Positions 46,468 to 57,249 of a stretch of DNA of 64,000 nt are shown in pieces. The stretch lies in assembly GCA_964229545.1 (NCBI GenBank), contig CAXRDP010000067.1, positions 1 to 64,000 of the forward strand. Direction: 5' to 3'. Every line of letters begins with the position of its first letter. Position 1 is the stretch's first letter. The stretch is from UBA724 sp964229545. Lineage in GTDB: Bacteria; Bacteroidota; Bacteroidia; Flavobacteriales; Flavobacteriaceae. Below the pieces are notes generated by a model. It was given only the letters and a program-made list of their open reading frames with translations. It did not search any database and was not told where the DNA came from. The translations under genes and the position numbers were made by a program.

Positions 46468-48002
46468 CAGTTCGCTAAGGCTTTTTTTACTGAAACCGCA
46501 TCTCCGACAACGGTACCCAATTCCGAAATGGCAATACGTTCTTGAACCATACTGTCTCGATGGCGCAGCGTGACGGTCTGGTCTTCCAAGGTTTGGTGAT
46601 CGACGGTCACACAAAAGGGCGTTCCGAGGGCATCTTGGCGTCGGTAACGACGTCCCACAGCGTCCTTTTCATCATAGGCGACTTCCATATCCCACTTTAG
46701 AGCGTCAACAATTTGTCGGGCAATGTCAGGCAAACCATCTTTTTTGACCAATGGCAATACCGCCACCTTGGTAGGTGCCAATACCGGTGGCAGTCGCAAT
46801 ACAGTACGCGAGGAGCCGTCTTCCAAGGTTTCTTCTTGAAGGGAGTGAGAAAAGACAGCCAAAAACATGCGATCCAAACCGATGGAAGTTTCCAACACAT
46901 AAGGCACATAGCTCTCGCCTCGCTCCGGGTCAAAGTACTGGAGTTTTTTTCCTGAATATTTTTCATGGCTTCCCAAATCAAAATCTGTACGGGAATGAAT
47001 CCCCTCTAATTCTTTAAAACCAAAAGGAAATCTGAATTCTATATCACAAGCCGCATCGGCATAGTGGGCTAGTTTGTCATGGTCGTGGAAACGGTAATTG
47101 TCTTCACCCATTCCCAGCGATAGGTGCCACTTAAGACGGGCTTCTTTCCAGTGGGCATACCATTCTTTCTGACTGCCCGGCGGGATAAAAAACTGCATTT
47201 CCATTTGTTCAAATTCGCGCATGCGGAAGATAAACTGCCGTGCCACGATTTCGTTGCGGAACGCCTTCCCGGTTTGGGCAATACCAAAAGGCAATTTCAT
47301 ACGCCCTGTCTTCTGGACATTTAAGAAATTGACGAAAATTCCTTGTGCGGTTTCCGGACGCAAATACAAGTCGGTGGCGTGTTCTGCAGAAGCCCCTAGT
47401 TTGGTGCCAAACATCAGGTTAAATTGTTTGACATCAGTCCAATTTTTGGAGCCCGACACTGGGCAGACAATTTCCAGTTCTTCAATCAGGGCTTTGATGT
47501 CTGCTAAGTCTTCCTTTTCCAAAGACTGGCCCATTCGTGTGAGAATGGCACTTCCTTGTTCTTTATAGCCCAATACCCTTGGGTTGGTGCTAACAAATTG
47601 TTCTTTGTCGAAAGCATCGCCAAAACGTTTGGCGGCTTTGTTGACTTCTTTTTCGATTTTAGCATCCAACTTGGCTACATAGTCCTCGATCAACACATCG
47701 GCACGGTAGCGTTTTTTGGAGTCTTTGTTGTCTATCAAAGGATCGTTAAAAGCATCGACATGGCCCGAAGCCTTCCACGTGGTGGGATGCATAAAAATGG
47801 CCGCATCCAAGCCGACAATATTTTCGTTGAGCTGAACCATGGCCTTCCACCAGTAGTTGCGGATGTTGTTTTTAAGCAATACGCCTTGTTGGCCATAATC
47901 ATACACAGCGCTTAGGCCGTCATACACATCGCTCGAGGGAAACACAAAGCCGTATTCTTTGGCATGGGCGATGACTTTTTTGAATTGATCCGTTGTTGAC
48001 AT
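46464..48002 (-). CDS. glyS: Glycyl-tRNA synthetase (homodimeric type)
   Basis: 512 residues from MSTTDQFKKVIAHAKEYGF. Class II synthetase of the alpha2 type found in Bacteroidota and eukaryotes: FPSSDVYDGLSAVYDYGQQG at the N-terminus, LRPETAQGIFVNF (motif-2 region), FRNEIVARQFIFRMREFEQMEMQFF, and an anticodon domain with VAVLPLVKK. A four-base leader to TATTTTTG fixes the start; the open frame extends 27 codons upstream through the promoter. Confidence 0.96.
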   Translation of the reverse strand: MSTTDQFKKVIAHAKEYGFVFPSSDVYDGLSAVYDYGQQGVLLKNNIRNYWWKAMVQLNENIVGLDAAIFMHPTTWKASGHVDAFNDPLIDNKDSKKRYRADVLIEDYVAKLDAKIEKEVNKAAKRFGDAFDKEQFVSTNPRVLGYKEQGSAILTRMGQSLEKEDLADIKALIEELEIVCPVSGSKNWTDVKQFNLMFGTKLGASAEHATDLYLRPETAQGIFVNFLNVQKTGRMKLPFGIAQTGKAFRNEIVARQFIFRMREFEQMEMQFFIPPGSQKEWYAHWKEARLKWHLSLGMGEDNYRFHDHDKLAHYADAACDIEFRFPFGFKELEGIHSRTDFDLGSHEKYSGKKLQYFDPERGESYVPYVLETSIGLDRMFLAVFSHSLQEETLEDGSSRTVLRLPPVLAPTKVAVLPLVKKDGLPDIARQIVDALKWDMEVAYDEKDAVGRRYRRQDALGTPFCVTVDHQTLEDQTVTLRHRDSMVQERIAISELGTVVGDAVSVKKALANC

Positions 48003-48006
48003 GGCG

Positions 48007-48014
48007 CAAAAATA
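48007..48014 (-). promoter_or_regulatory. TANNTTTG element four bases before the glyS start
   Basis: TATTTTTG-CGCC-ATG on the minus strand. Another apparent leaderless start. Confidence 0.6.
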
Positions 48015-48053
48015 ACGTTTCTTTTCGTAAATTGTCAGAGACAAACAGCCCCA

Positions 48054-48752
48054 ATGCGTTCTCTTTTTGTTGATCTTGTGCAAGTGTTCGTTCCTAAACT
48101 ATGTTTGGGTTGCCATTGTAATCTCCCTCATTCCCTGCCACAATTGTGTTTGGAGTGCCTAGAAAAGTTGCCACAAACCCACTATGAGCAATTCCCAAAC
48201 AACCCTCTATACAGGATACTCAATAAAAGAGTCGCCATTGTAGAAGCCACCGCATTGTATTTTTTTGAAAAGAGAGGGCTTTTACAAAAACTGATTCACC
48301 TACTCAAATACAAAGGGCAATACAAGATAGGTGTATTTTTTGGGCAAATATTAGGTGGAAAAATGGCAACTAGCAAACGAGTAACTTACAGCCTCATTGT
48401 GCCAGTGCCTTTGCATAAAAAAAGACAGCGCAAAAGGGGGTATAATCAGGTGGTGGGCTTTGCAAAAGCACTGGCGCAGCGTTTGAATATTCCTTACAAG
48501 GACAAATTATTGATACGCCACAAACCTACCAAAACACTGGTCCGGATGACCCAAACTGAAAGATGGACACAAGTCCATGATGCGTTTGAAGTTCGCAACA
48601 CCAACACACTCAAAGGGCATCATGTGTTGTTGGTAGACGATGTGGTGACTACAGGAGCTACCTTATCGGCTGTTGTGCAGTGTTTGACTGCTTGCGAAGG
48701 GGTTTTGGTGTCTGTGGCCGCCATTGGCTTTGCACAATCGCCGCTTCCTTAG
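48054..48752 (+). CDS. ComF family phosphoribosyltransferase-like protein
   Basis: 232 residues. The N-terminal zinc-type cysteine cluster is CLGC...CLECL at residues 17-37; a PRTase domain ends in the PRPP-binding loop VLLVDDVVTTGATL near residue 190. The conserved ComF stretch KRQRKRGYNQ is present. In other bacteria ComF is a cytosolic competence helper that aids recombination of incoming DNA. The next gene starts 28 bases later. Confidence 0.9.
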   Translation: MRSLFVDLVQVFVPKLCLGCHCNLPHSLPQLCLECLEKLPQTHYEQFPNNPLYRILNKRVAIVEATALYFFEKRGLLQKLIHLLKYKGQYKIGVFFGQILGGKMATSKRVTYSLIVPVPLHKKRQRKRGYNQVVGFAKALAQRLNIPYKDKLLIRHKPTKTLVRMTQTERWTQVHDAFEVRNTNTLKGHHVLLVDDVVTTGATLSAVVQCLTACEGVLVSVAAIGFAQSPLP

Positions 48753-48780
48753 TCGTGAAAATAGTCGTTTCTTTGTGGTA

Positions 48781-50385
48781 ATGAAGCGGCCTGTAGAATT
48801 CGTTTTGTTTGTGTTGGTGGCACTGATGTTTGTGCAGTGCGCACGCCGTGGTAACCCCACTGGAGGGCCGGAAGATGAAACCCCTCCGGTGCTTATTCGC
48901 GCCCTACCCGAATTAAATTCTACCCAATTTGACGATTCACGCATCAGACTGTATTTTGATGAGTATATCAAGTTGAACAAACTCAAAGAACAACTCATCA
49001 TTTCGCCGCCACTGCCCTCATCGGCCTACACAATATCGCCTCAAGGAAGTGCCGCCAAATACATTCAAATCGATTTGCGTGACAGCCTGCGAGCCAACAC
49101 CACCTATAGTTTTAATTTTGGCCAAAGCATTGTGGACAACAATGAAGGGAATCCGTATCCCTACTTTAAATATGTGCTTTCTACAGGAGACTATGTGGAT
49201 TCGCTAATCGTTCGTGGTACAATCGGAGATGCCCTCAAGCGGGAAGCTGAGAATTTTGTTTCGGTCATGCTCTATGAAGTTGATAGCACTTACACCGACT
49301 CAATCATATACAAACAACAACCCACCTACCTGACTAACACCTTGGACAGCTTGGCCTTGTTTGAGATTTCCAATGTTAGAGCGGGACAGTTCCTTTTGGT
49401 AGCTCAAAAAGATATCGCCAACAACTACACTTTTGACCAACAAGTCGATAAAGTGGCTTTTGCCTCCGCTTTTATCGAACTGCCAACAGACAGCCTCTAT
49501 CACTTGGACTTGTTTTTGGAACAACCCGATTTTGCATTTGGAAGAAGTTATCAGGCTGGGCAAAATCGCATCGGGTTTGGATACACCGGTGACCCAGAGG
49601 GCATCGCCCTAGAACTCGCCACCCCCTTACCCGACAGTGTAGAGACCACCCAAAGCTTTGACAAAAAAACCGATACTTTGTATTTCTGGTATAAAAACCT
49701 TCAGAAAGATTCCTTGCAATTTGTACTTACAAAAGATACGCTCCGAAAAGAAATCGTGCACCGTTTGCGACCAGAAGCCTTGGATTCGCTGACCTTGAGT
49801 GCCTCACACAACGGAATGATAGATCTGGCAGACTCTTTGCGTATCACTACAACCACTCCCATTCAATCGATAGACAACGCATTGATGAAATTAGTGGACA
49901 AAGACACGGTTGCTGTACCGTTTGATGTCTTTTTGGAAGACCCACACAGTCTGCGTTTTGATTTTGAGGTTTTGCCCAATGACAACTACCAACTGGCGTT
50001 GTTTCCGGGTGCCGTTACCGATTTTTTTGAATCCACAAACGACACCTTGCAATACAGACTTAAAACCCCCAGCAGGATCGATTATGGCAGCATTTACCTT
50101 CAGGTGTTTGATGTGCCCAGCTATCCGATTATCATACAACTAACCGACGAAAGGGAAAGAGTGGTGCGCAGTCTGTATGCCACAGAACCACAAGGGCGGT
50201 ATCCCTTTTTGCTTCTTAAACCCAACAAATACTATGTGCGCGTAATTCTAGACGAAAATCAAAATGGCATTTGGGATCCGGGACGCTATTTGGAAGGACG
50301 TATGCCAGAGCCGGTCTTCCACTATGAACCTTTGCTAGACGTACGTGCCAATTGGGAATTGCAAGAACGTTTTAGCGTAAAGTAA
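48781..50385 (+). CDS. Lipoprotein with N-terminal Ig-like (Big_5) domain
   Basis: 534 residues from MKRPVEFVLFVLV. The lipoprotein signal ends at FVQC (Cys near 20). Right after it comes RRGNPTGGPEDETPPVLIRALP, a hallmark of the flavobacterial Ig-like (SbsA/Big_5) lipoproteins; the part shown here is GNPTGGPEDETPP. The remainder is beta-rich with several repeats, ending in a carboxypeptidase-regulatory-like segment (LDENQNGIWDPGRYLEGRMPE). It is probably surface or outer-membrane attached; function unknown. Adjacent to comF, a pairing I recall from other Flavobacteriia. Overlaps the opposite amidase gene by 14 bases. Confidence 0.82.
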   Translation: MKRPVEFVLFVLVALMFVQCARRGNPTGGPEDETPPVLIRALPELNSTQFDDSRIRLYFDEYIKLNKLKEQLIISPPLPSSAYTISPQGSAAKYIQIDLRDSLRANTTYSFNFGQSIVDNNEGNPYPYFKYVLSTGDYVDSLIVRGTIGDALKREAENFVSVMLYEVDSTYTDSIIYKQQPTYLTNTLDSLALFEISNVRAGQFLLVAQKDIANNYTFDQQVDKVAFASAFIELPTDSLYHLDLFLEQPDFAFGRSYQAGQNRIGFGYTGDPEGIALELATPLPDSVETTQSFDKKTDTLYFWYKNLQKDSLQFVLTKDTLRKEIVHRLRPEALDSLTLSASHNGMIDLADSLRITTTTPIQSIDNALMKLVDKDTVAVPFDVFLEDPHSLRFDFEVLPNDNYQLALFPGAVTDFFESTNDTLQYRLKTPSRIDYGSIYLQVFDVPSYPIIIQLTDERERVVRSLYATEPQGRYPFLLLKPNKYYVRVILDENQNGIWDPGRYLEGRMPEPVFHYEPLLDVRANWELQERFSVK

Positions 50386-51148
50386 AAGCATCTCTATCCT
50401 CGAGAAAAGGAAGTTTCTCACGTGTTTTGTAGAGCAAGTCCTTGTCCAGCACCAGTTGCCCAAGGTCAGCATCTGAATTCAGATACAACATTTCGTTTCC
50501 CAGCATATCATAGGCAGCCGACCCACCCGTGTATTGAATGCGGTAGTTGTCTCTCCCTGTGCGGTTTACACCCACCGAGAAGGCCATATTTTCGATAGCT
50601 CGGGCGCGCAAGAGGGCATTCCATGCTTGAATGCGTGGTTGGGGCCAGTTGGCCACACATAGCAACAAGTCGTAGTGGTCTGTGTTGCGGGCAAATACAG
50701 GAAACCGCAAGTCATAGCAAATAATGGGGCGTATGCGCCATCCTCCATATTCGATGGTTTTTATTTCTGTCCCTTTTTTATAAACCCTTGCCTCGCCTGA
50801 GGGGGTATAGGGATGGTATTTGTCATAGGTGTCGACATCTCCGTTGGGATGGGCAAAATAGAACCGATTGTAATAATGTGCACCCTCACAAATGGCCAAG
50901 CTCCCGCATACCGCTGCTTGACGCTGTTTTGCTTGGGCAAGCATCCATTGTACGCTAGGCCCATCGGGGGGTTCTGCCACTTCTTTTGGGGTCATGGTAA
51001 AGCCTGTAGCAAAGGTTTCAGGCAATACAAAAAGATCGACTACTCCTTGGGCTTTGTCCATCAAGGTCTCGAATCGACTGCGGTTGGCTTGTGGGTCGTG
51101 CCAGACCAAATCGGATTGGAGGAGGGAGAGATGTAGGTGTTGATTCAC
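50372..51148 (-). CDS. Nitrilase-family amidase (omega-amidase-like)
   Basis: 258 residues, C-N hydrolase superfamily. The catalytic triad is visible: Glu in FVLPETFATGF, Lys in YDKYHPYT, and Cys in IICYDLRFPVF. The order and the WPQPR/RARAIENM motifs match the YafV/omega-amidase group that hydrolyses alpha-ketoglutaramate or ketosuccinamate. The start is GTG at 51148 (NQHLHLSLLQSDLVW); the overlapping ATG two bases upstream is out of frame and stops at once. Divergent from the DUF5686 gene, 34 bases apart. Confidence 0.85.
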   Translation of the reverse strand: MNQHLHLSLLQSDLVWHDPQANRSRFETLMDKAQGVVDLFVLPETFATGFTMTPKEVAEPPDGPSVQWMLAQAKQRQAAVCGSLAICEGAHYYNRFYFAHPNGDVDTYDKYHPYTPSGEARVYKKGTEIKTIEYGGWRIRPIICYDLRFPVFARNTDHYDLLLCVANWPQPRIQAWNALLRARAIENMAFSVGVNRTGRDNYRIQYTGGSAAYDMLGNEMLYLNSDADLGQLVLDKDLLYKTREKLPFLEDRDAFTLR

Positions 51149-51171
51149 ATCAGCAAGTTAGGGATTATTTG

Positions 51172-51179
51172 TATTTTTG
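51172..51179 (+). promoter_or_regulatory. TANNTTTG element three bases before the DUF5686 start
   Basis: TATTTTTG-AGT-ATG, with a second in-frame ATG nine bases later. If the first ATG is used, the mRNA has no leader; the second would leave about 12 bases. Confidence 0.55.
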
Positions 51180-51182
51180 AGT

Positions 51183-53624
51183 ATGCCTCGCATGTCTTTG
51201 TTTGTTGGTTTTTTTCTACTTCCCTTTTTTTTATCAGCCCAAATTCAGGGGCGGGTCACAGACGCTCAAGGAGAACCCTTAACGGATGTGGGAATCTTGG
51301 TGGAGCATACCTCCACAGGCACCTTGACCAACGCCCAAGGCTATTATGTGTTGCAACTGCCACAAAGAGGGCAAATCACTTTGTTGTATCAAAGGCTAGG
51401 GCACGCCTCCCAACGAAAAACGATTGACTATAGCGGCAGTGCTATCAACATCGATATTGTGTTGGAAGAGGCGATTGTACAACTCAAAGAGGTGGCTGTC
51501 AGTAGCACAGAAAATCCAGCACATAGAATCATACGGGAAGCCATCGCCAAACGAAAAGACCACCTCCGACGGTCTACAAACTACAGCGCTCAATTCTACT
51601 CTCGAGGTTTGCTGCGCCTGACACGTACCCCAAAAGGGATGCGCGTTGATTTAGAAGGCATGGATATGGGTAGTCGGTTGGACTCCCTGGGAAGGGGCAT
51701 ACTATATTTGTCAGAAACGCAATCCGACATATGGCAAGACGGGGATTTTCTAAAAGAACACATCACAGCCTCTAAGTTGAGTGGCAACAGTCAGGGGTTT
51801 AGTTTTAACCGTGCACAAGATCTCAATCTACATTTTTATGACAACTCATATAACTTAGGAGCAGCGGCCGTGTCGCCCATAGCTGATAATGCTTTTGCGT
51901 ATTATCGATATCAATTGATAGAAAGTTACTATGACGAGCAAAACCGTTTGATCAATAAAATCGCTGTTGTTCCCAAACACAAAACCGACCCCGCCTATTC
52001 GGGAGTCATTTACATTGAAGAAGACCGTTGGCAGCTATGTGGAATTGACCTTGAATCGACCGGCAACCGAATGAATATGTGGGGGCTTGATACTTTTCGC
52101 ATCCGACAGCAGTTTTCTTTTTTACCCGATCAAGAATTGTGGGTCAAAACAAGCCAAGTCTTTGATTTTGAGTTTGGCTTGTTGGGTTTACAAGGAGGGG
52201 CACGTTTTTCGGCTGTATACAGTAATTACGATTTTAACTGGGTAGCGCCCAGAAAGAGAAGTCCTGTGATTGCACGAATCGAAGAAAATGCAAACAAAAA
52301 AGACAACTTGTTTTGGCAAAATAGACCCATTCCGCTCACCGAAGAAGAGTCAAACGACTATATTGTTAGCGACAGCATAGAGGTGGTACGAAGCGATCCT
52401 GCTTACAAGGACTCTTTAGATAGAATTCAAAATAAACTAAAATGGACGGACCCTTTGATGGGCTATAGCCACCGCAACAGCAACCTAAACCGTGAGTTGT
52501 CCTTTAGCGGCTTGTTGAGTGATCTCCAATTCAACACCGTTCAAGGTTGGAATGCTACTTGGACCATAGATTACAACAAAACCTATGAAGCCAAAAAACA
52601 AGAACTGCGTTTAAAGAGTCGTTTGCAGTATGGTCATGCTAAACGGCGTGCCTATGCAAGTGCGGAGGGTTCGTATGTGTTGAGCCGGCATCATAGCAGT
52701 GTATTGCGCTTTCAGGCGGGTCAACAGCTGCGTCAATATCGCAACATGCTCAGCCCGACCATCAACAGTGCTTATACCGAACTATTAGGATACAATTTTG
52801 CCAAATATTATTTAGAAGAAGCCTACGGACTAGGTGGACAGCACGAGCCGACCAACGGAATCTTACTCAACGTCAACTTGGCTTATACGCACCGCACTCC
52901 TGTTTTTAACCACTCCGATTTTGATATCCATAGAGGAACCGACAATGCCTATCAATCCAACAACCCGCTGACTGATAGGGTAGAAACAGCCCCCTTTGAA
53001 AAACACCGATTGTTCTTGCTGGATGTTTTTGTGCGGATTCGGTTCAAACAATACTATGTAGAGCATCCTGACTATCGCTGGAAAACAAATCCTCCAGGGC
53101 TACCAGAGCTTCGATTGTATTACACCGCTGGGTTTGCCAATAGTTTGTATGACAATTTTAACAAAATTCAATTGCGTGTAGACCAATCTCTTCAAACCGG
53201 ACAACTGGGGCGGCTGAATTGGCGTTTGGATGTGGGGCGTTTTCTAAAATCTGGGGAAGTCCCATTCATGGACCATTTTATTCCTTTGGGCAACGAAACG
53301 CATATTTGGTTCAATGAAGCCAATCGTTTTCAGTTGCTGCCATTCTATACGCGCAATAGCGACAAACAGTATGCGGCTTTTCACCTACAACATGATTTTG
53401 AAAAGTGGCTGTTGGGAAAAATTCCTGTTATAAGAGCACTCGACGCCAACACCGAAATCGGCTTGGCAGCCCATGCTGTGCCGGGACATAAACCTTATAC
53501 AGAGTGGAGGGTTGGTCTTCGAAATTTGGGCTTTGGGAAATTAAAAATCTTCCACGTTCTCTACACCCAAGGCTACTGGGGTACTCAAAAAACTGAGGGT
53601 TTTCGGTTTGGGATTCGGTTTTGA
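51183..53624 (+). CDS. DUF5686 outer-membrane protein with carboxypeptidase-regulatory-like domain
   Basis: 813 residues (or 810 from the second ATG, 51192). A signal peptide ends near FFLSAQ, then a carboxypeptidase D regulatory-like beta-sandwich (IQGRVTDAQGEPLTDVGI, GYYVLQLP) at residues 23-95, then a linker helix AHRIIREAIAKRKDH, which is typical of DUF5686. The C-terminal 400 residues have alternating strands and end in FRFGIRF, so it is probably a barrel in the outer membrane. It resembles TonB-receptor N-terminal architecture but has no plug. Function unknown. Confidence 0.85.
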   Translation: MPRMSLFVGFFLLPFFLSAQIQGRVTDAQGEPLTDVGILVEHTSTGTLTNAQGYYVLQLPQRGQITLLYQRLGHASQRKTIDYSGSAINIDIVLEEAIVQLKEVAVSSTENPAHRIIREAIAKRKDHLRRSTNYSAQFYSRGLLRLTRTPKGMRVDLEGMDMGSRLDSLGRGILYLSETQSDIWQDGDFLKEHITASKLSGNSQGFSFNRAQDLNLHFYDNSYNLGAAAVSPIADNAFAYYRYQLIESYYDEQNRLINKIAVVPKHKTDPAYSGVIYIEEDRWQLCGIDLESTGNRMNMWGLDTFRIRQQFSFLPDQELWVKTSQVFDFEFGLLGLQGGARFSAVYSNYDFNWVAPRKRSPVIARIEENANKKDNLFWQNRPIPLTEEESNDYIVSDSIEVVRSDPAYKDSLDRIQNKLKWTDPLMGYSHRNSNLNRELSFSGLLSDLQFNTVQGWNATWTIDYNKTYEAKKQELRLKSRLQYGHAKRRAYASAEGSYVLSRHHSSVLRFQAGQQLRQYRNMLSPTINSAYTELLGYNFAKYYLEEAYGLGGQHEPTNGILLNVNLAYTHRTPVFNHSDFDIHRGTDNAYQSNNPLTDRVETAPFEKHRLFLLDVFVRIRFKQYYVEHPDYRWKTNPPGLPELRLYYTAGFANSLYDNFNKIQLRVDQSLQTGQLGRLNWRLDVGRFLKSGEVPFMDHFIPLGNETHIWFNEANRFQLLPFYTRNSDKQYAAFHLQHDFEKWLLGKIPVIRALDANTEIGLAAHAVPGHKPYTEWRVGLRNLGFGKLKIFHVLYTQGYWGTQKTEGFRFGIRF

Positions 53625-53640
53625 AGATTAACTCAAATTC

Positions 53641-54387
53641 CTACCCTTTTACATTGGCCGAAAGAAACTCACGGTTCATACGTGCTATGTTTTCCAAGGA
53701 AATTCCTTTGGGACATTCGACCTCACAAGCACCGGTATTGGTACAATTTCCAAAGCCTTCTTCGTCCATCTGCTTGACCATATTGAGCACTCGGTCGGTA
53801 GCCTCCACCTGACCCTGTGGCAAAAGCGCAAATTGTGAAACTTTGGCCGACACAAACAACATGGCAGAAGCATTCTTACAAGTCGCCACACAAGCACCAC
53901 AACCGATACAAGTGGCCGCGTCAAAAGCCTTTTCTGCGTCCGCTTTTTCAATCGGGATGGCATTGGCATCTTGGGTATTACCAGAGGTATTGACAGAAAC
54001 AAAACCACCGGCGTGTTGAATTCTATCAAAGGCGGTGCGATCTACCACCAAATCTTTGATTACTGGGAAGGCTTTGGCGCGGAAGGGTTCAATATAGATG
54101 GTGTCTCCATCCTTAAACTTTCGCATATGAAGCTGACAAGTGGTAATCAATCGGTCAGGGCCATGGGCTTCTCCGTTGATAAACATCGAACACGAGCCAC
54201 AAATCCCCTCACGGCAATCATGGTCAAAAGCAACAGGCTCGATCCCTTGAACGATAAGTTGCTCATTGAGAACATCCATCATTTCCAAAAATGACATATC
54301 GGGCGATACATCTTCGATTTGATAGGTCTGCATGCTGCCCTTTGCGGTTGCATGGGCTTGACGCCAAATTTTTAAAGTCAATTTCAT
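53641..54387 (-). CDS. sdhB: Succinate dehydrogenase/fumarate reductase iron-sulfur subunit
   Basis: 248 residues. An N-terminal 2Fe-2S ferredoxin domain has CREGICGSC plus a distal Cys, and the C-terminal domain has [11 protein letters not shown] (4Fe-4S) and [15 protein letters not shown] (3Fe-4S side). It relays electrons from the flavin to quinone. Last gene of sdhC-sdhA-sdhB, 34 bases after sdhA. Its end is 16 bases from the end of the opposite DUF5686 gene. Confidence 0.96.
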   Translation of the reverse strand: MKLTLKIWRQAHATAKGSMQTYQIEDVSPDMSFLEMMDVLNEQLIVQGIEPVAFDHDCREGICGSCSMFINGEAHGPDRLITTCQLHMRKFKDGDTIYIEPFRAKAFPVIKDLVVDRTAFDRIQHAGGFVSVNTSGNTQDANAIPIEKADAEKAFDAATCIGCGACVATCKNASAMLFVSAKVSQFALLPQGQVEATDRVLNMVKQMDEEGFGNCTNTGACEVECPKGISLENIARMNREFLSANVKG

Positions 54388-54421
54388 ATGCTTGGTGTTA
54401 ATCGTTATTAGATATCAACTC

Positions 54422-56425
54422 CTACTTATACGATCGGGTTTTAAGTTCTACATTTTCGAAAGACAAGGATTCTTTGTGTAGTTTGGCGGTTCCGGGGTCA
54501 CCCGTGTATTCCCAAGCTGAAACAAAGGTAAATTCATCATCATTGCGGAGTGCTTCTCCTTCTTTGCTTTGAGATTCTTCTCTAAAATGCCCTCCACAAG
54601 ACTCTGTGCGCTCGAGTGCGTCTTTGGCAAACAACTCTCCCAATTCCAAGAAGTCGGCCACTCGAAGTGCTTTGGCCAAGGATTCATTGAAAGAATCGGC
54701 CGTCCCGGGCACAGTTACGTTTTTGTAAAAATCTTCTCTCAAAGCACGTACTTCCGCTAGAGCTTCTTTGAGTCCGGCTTCATTGCGCGACATGCCACAT
54801 TTGTTCCAGATAATCTTTCCGAGTTTTCGATGATAATCGTCCACTGTCTTATTGCCTTTGTTGTTCATCAAGGCATCGATTTTATTGCGGATTTCTTGTT
54901 CGGCAGCTTCAAACTCGGGGGTTTCCGTGGAAATGGGTCCTGTGCGAATGTCATCGGCCAAATAGTCTCCAATCGTATAAGGCAATACAAAATAACCATC
55001 TGCTAAACCTTGCATCAAGGCAGAAGCTCCCAGTCGGTTGGCACCATGATCCGAAAAATTGGCTTCTCCAATGGCAAAACAACCCGGAATGGTAGTCATC
55101 AAATTGTAGTCAACCCAAACACCGCCCATGGTGTAGTGAACCGCTGGGTAAATCATCATGGGGGTTTCGTATGGGTTTTGATCTACAATTTTTTCATACA
55201 TCTGAAACAGGTTGCCGTATTTGGCTTTGACAATGGCTTTACCTAATTTTTGCACGAGTGCGTTGTCGTTTTCGTCCAACCCTTTGACATGTGCTTCTTC
55301 TTTGCCGTAGCGCTCAATGGCAGCAGCAAAGTCCAAGAAAACAGCTTCGCCTGTTTTGTTGACCCCAAAGCCGGCATCGCAACGCTCCTTGGCAGCACGT
55401 GAGGCCACATCGCGAGGCACCAAGTTTCCAAAAGCAGGGTAGCGACGTTCCAAATAGTAATCGCGGTCCTCCTCGGCCAAGTCGGTGGGCTTCAGTCGCC
55501 CTTCTCTGATGGCTAGGGCATCTTCTTTCTTTTTGGGTACCCAGATGCGCCCGTCATTACGAAGAGACTCGGACATCAAAGTTAGTTTGGACTGATGGTC
55601 TCCGGAAACCGGGATACAAGTCGGGTGTATTTGAGTAAAGCAAGGGTTGGCAAAATAGGCCCCTTTTTTGTGAATTTTCCAAGCGGCGGACACATTGCTA
55701 CCCATCGCATTTGTGGATAGGTAAAACAGGTTTCCGTAACCTCCAGAAGCGATGACCACGGCATGAGCAGCATGACGCTCGATTTCACCGGTAACCAAGT
55801 TTCGGGTGATAATCCCACGTGCCTTGCCATCGACCACCACCAAATCCATCATCTCATGACGGCTATACATTTTGATTTTACCACGACCAATTTGTCGGTT
55901 CATGGCCGAATAGGCACCTAACAACAATTGTTGGCCTGTTTGCCCTTTGGCGTAGAACGTACGAGAAACCAAGACCCCTCCAAAAGAGCGGTTGTCTAAC
56001 AGCCCGCCATAGTCACGGGCAAAGGGGACGCCTTGTGCCACACATTGGTCGATAATATTGGTAGATACCTCTGCCAATCGATACACATTGGCCTCTCGAG
56101 ATCGATAATCTCCTCCTTTGATGGTATCGTAAAACAACCGGTGCACGGAGTCTCCATCACCTTGATAATTTTTGGCAGCATTGATTCCCCCTTGGGCAGC
56201 AATCGAGTGAGCACGACGTGGAGAGTCTTGAAAACAAAAGGCTTTGACATTGTAGCCCAACTCCGCCAAGGTCGCAGCTGCAGAACCCCCAGCGAGTCCG
56301 GTGCCAACAACGATAACGTCTATAAGTCGTTTGTTGGCAGGGCTGACCAGTTGTATGTTGTTTTTGTGTTTTGTCCACTTATCAGCCAGTGGTCCTTGTG
56401 GAATTTTTGCGTCTAAACGGGCCAT
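54422..56425 (-). CDS. sdhA: Succinate dehydrogenase flavoprotein subunit
   Basis: 667 residues. FAD-binding [17 protein letters not shown] at about residue 43, the flavin-attachment motif [15 protein letters not shown] with the covalent His, and the substrate-site region [14 protein letters not shown]. The length and the order C-A-B fit the non-classical (type B, menaquinone-linked) enzymes found in Bacteroidota. One base separates it from sdhC. Confidence 0.96.
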   Translation of the reverse strand: MARLDAKIPQGPLADKWTKHKNNIQLVSPANKRLIDVIVVGTGLAGGSAAATLAELGYNVKAFCFQDSPRRAHSIAAQGGINAAKNYQGDGDSVHRLFYDTIKGGDYRSREANVYRLAEVSTNIIDQCVAQGVPFARDYGGLLDNRSFGGVLVSRTFYAKGQTGQQLLLGAYSAMNRQIGRGKIKMYSRHEMMDLVVVDGKARGIITRNLVTGEIERHAAHAVVIASGGYGNLFYLSTNAMGSNVSAAWKIHKKGAYFANPCFTQIHPTCIPVSGDHQSKLTLMSESLRNDGRIWVPKKKEDALAIREGRLKPTDLAEEDRDYYLERRYPAFGNLVPRDVASRAAKERCDAGFGVNKTGEAVFLDFAAAIERYGKEEAHVKGLDENDNALVQKLGKAIVKAKYGNLFQMYEKIVDQNPYETPMMIYPAVHYTMGGVWVDYNLMTTIPGCFAIGEANFSDHGANRLGASALMQGLADGYFVLPYTIGDYLADDIRTGPISTETPEFEAAEQEIRNKIDALMNNKGNKTVDDYHRKLGKIIWNKCGMSRNEAGLKEALAEVRALREDFYKNVTVPGTADSFNESLAKALRVADFLELGELFAKDALERTESCGGHFREESQSKEGEALRNDDEFTFVSAWEYTGDPGTAKLHKESLSFENVELKTRSYK

Positions 56426-56426
56426 A

Positions 56427-57086
56427 TTAGTGGTTTAAATGATGAAACAATGCGATGCCGGCAAACCCTAAAGGAATTGCGATGGCATAGAGTTTTCCCA
56501 ATCCCTTAATGGTGGGGGTGTACTTGTTATTCACGCCCAAGGATTGGAAGGCAGAAGAAAAGCCGTGGAGCAGGTGTAATGCCAAGAAAACAAATGACAC
56601 CACATAGAGGCCCACACGGATAGGGTCTTCAAATTTGTGAACCAATTCCTCGTAATATCTATGGGGGTTTTCAGGTAAAACCTCAATGTATTTGTAGTTC
56701 ATTTCAGGAACCCAAAAATCATAAAAATGCAAGCCCAAAAAGGAAAGCACCACAGCACCAGAGATGAGCATATTGCGCGACATCCAACTTGCATTGGCGC
56801 TGCCTTTGTAGCTGGCATAGCCAACCGTGCGTGCTCGGCGGTTTTGCCACTCTAAGACAAAACCCATGATGAAGTGAAATAGCACCCCAAAGATGAGTAC
56901 AGGCTGCAGTACGAATTGTACCAGGGCATTGGTACCCATAAAATGGGAAAATTCATTAAAAACAGCTTCGCTAAAGACCGAGGTTATATTGATTGTAAAA
57001 TGCTGAAGCAAAAAAACAATCAAAAACAAGCCTGATAAGGCCATGGCTACTTTGCGGAGAATGGAACTGGAAGATGCAGTACCCAT
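56427..57086 (-). CDS. sdhC: Succinate dehydrogenase cytochrome b subunit
   Basis: 219 residues from [20 protein letters not shown]. Five hydrophobic helices with His residues in helix positions ([32 protein letters not shown]) that ligate two haems, as in type B succinate:quinone reductases with a single large membrane subunit. No sdhD is present, as expected. The ATG at 57113 is rejected because the promoter element at 57111-57118 covers it. Confidence 0.93.
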   Translation of the reverse strand: MGTASSSSILRKVAMALSGLFLIVFLLQHFTINITSVFSEAVFNEFSHFMGTNALVQFVLQPVLIFGVLFHFIMGFVLEWQNRRARTVGYASYKGSANASWMSRNMLISGAVVLSFLGLHFYDFWVPEMNYKYIEVLPENPHRYYEELVHKFEDPIRVGLYVVSFVFLALHLLHGFSSAFQSLGVNNKYTPTIKGLGKLYAIAIPLGFAGIALFHHLNH

Positions 57087-57110
57087 AAGATTTTGGTTTG
57101 GTTTGACAAG

Positions 57111-57141
57111 CAAAATTAGGTGCTGGCAGCTTGTTGACCAA
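57111..57141 (-). promoter_or_regulatory. Promoter of the sdhCAB operon
   Basis: On the minus strand TTG (57139-57141), a 20-base spacer, TAATTTTG (57111-57118). The sdhC ATG follows 24 bases later. Confidence 0.7.
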
Positions 57142-57249
57142 GTATTTTTAGGCCTTTTTGGTTTGGAAGAATTCTAAATAGAGTTTTGTTGAAGTTTTTA
57201 GGCCAAAATCCTGAAAAAAAGCCAGTTAGGTTCAACAAAAGAATGGGAT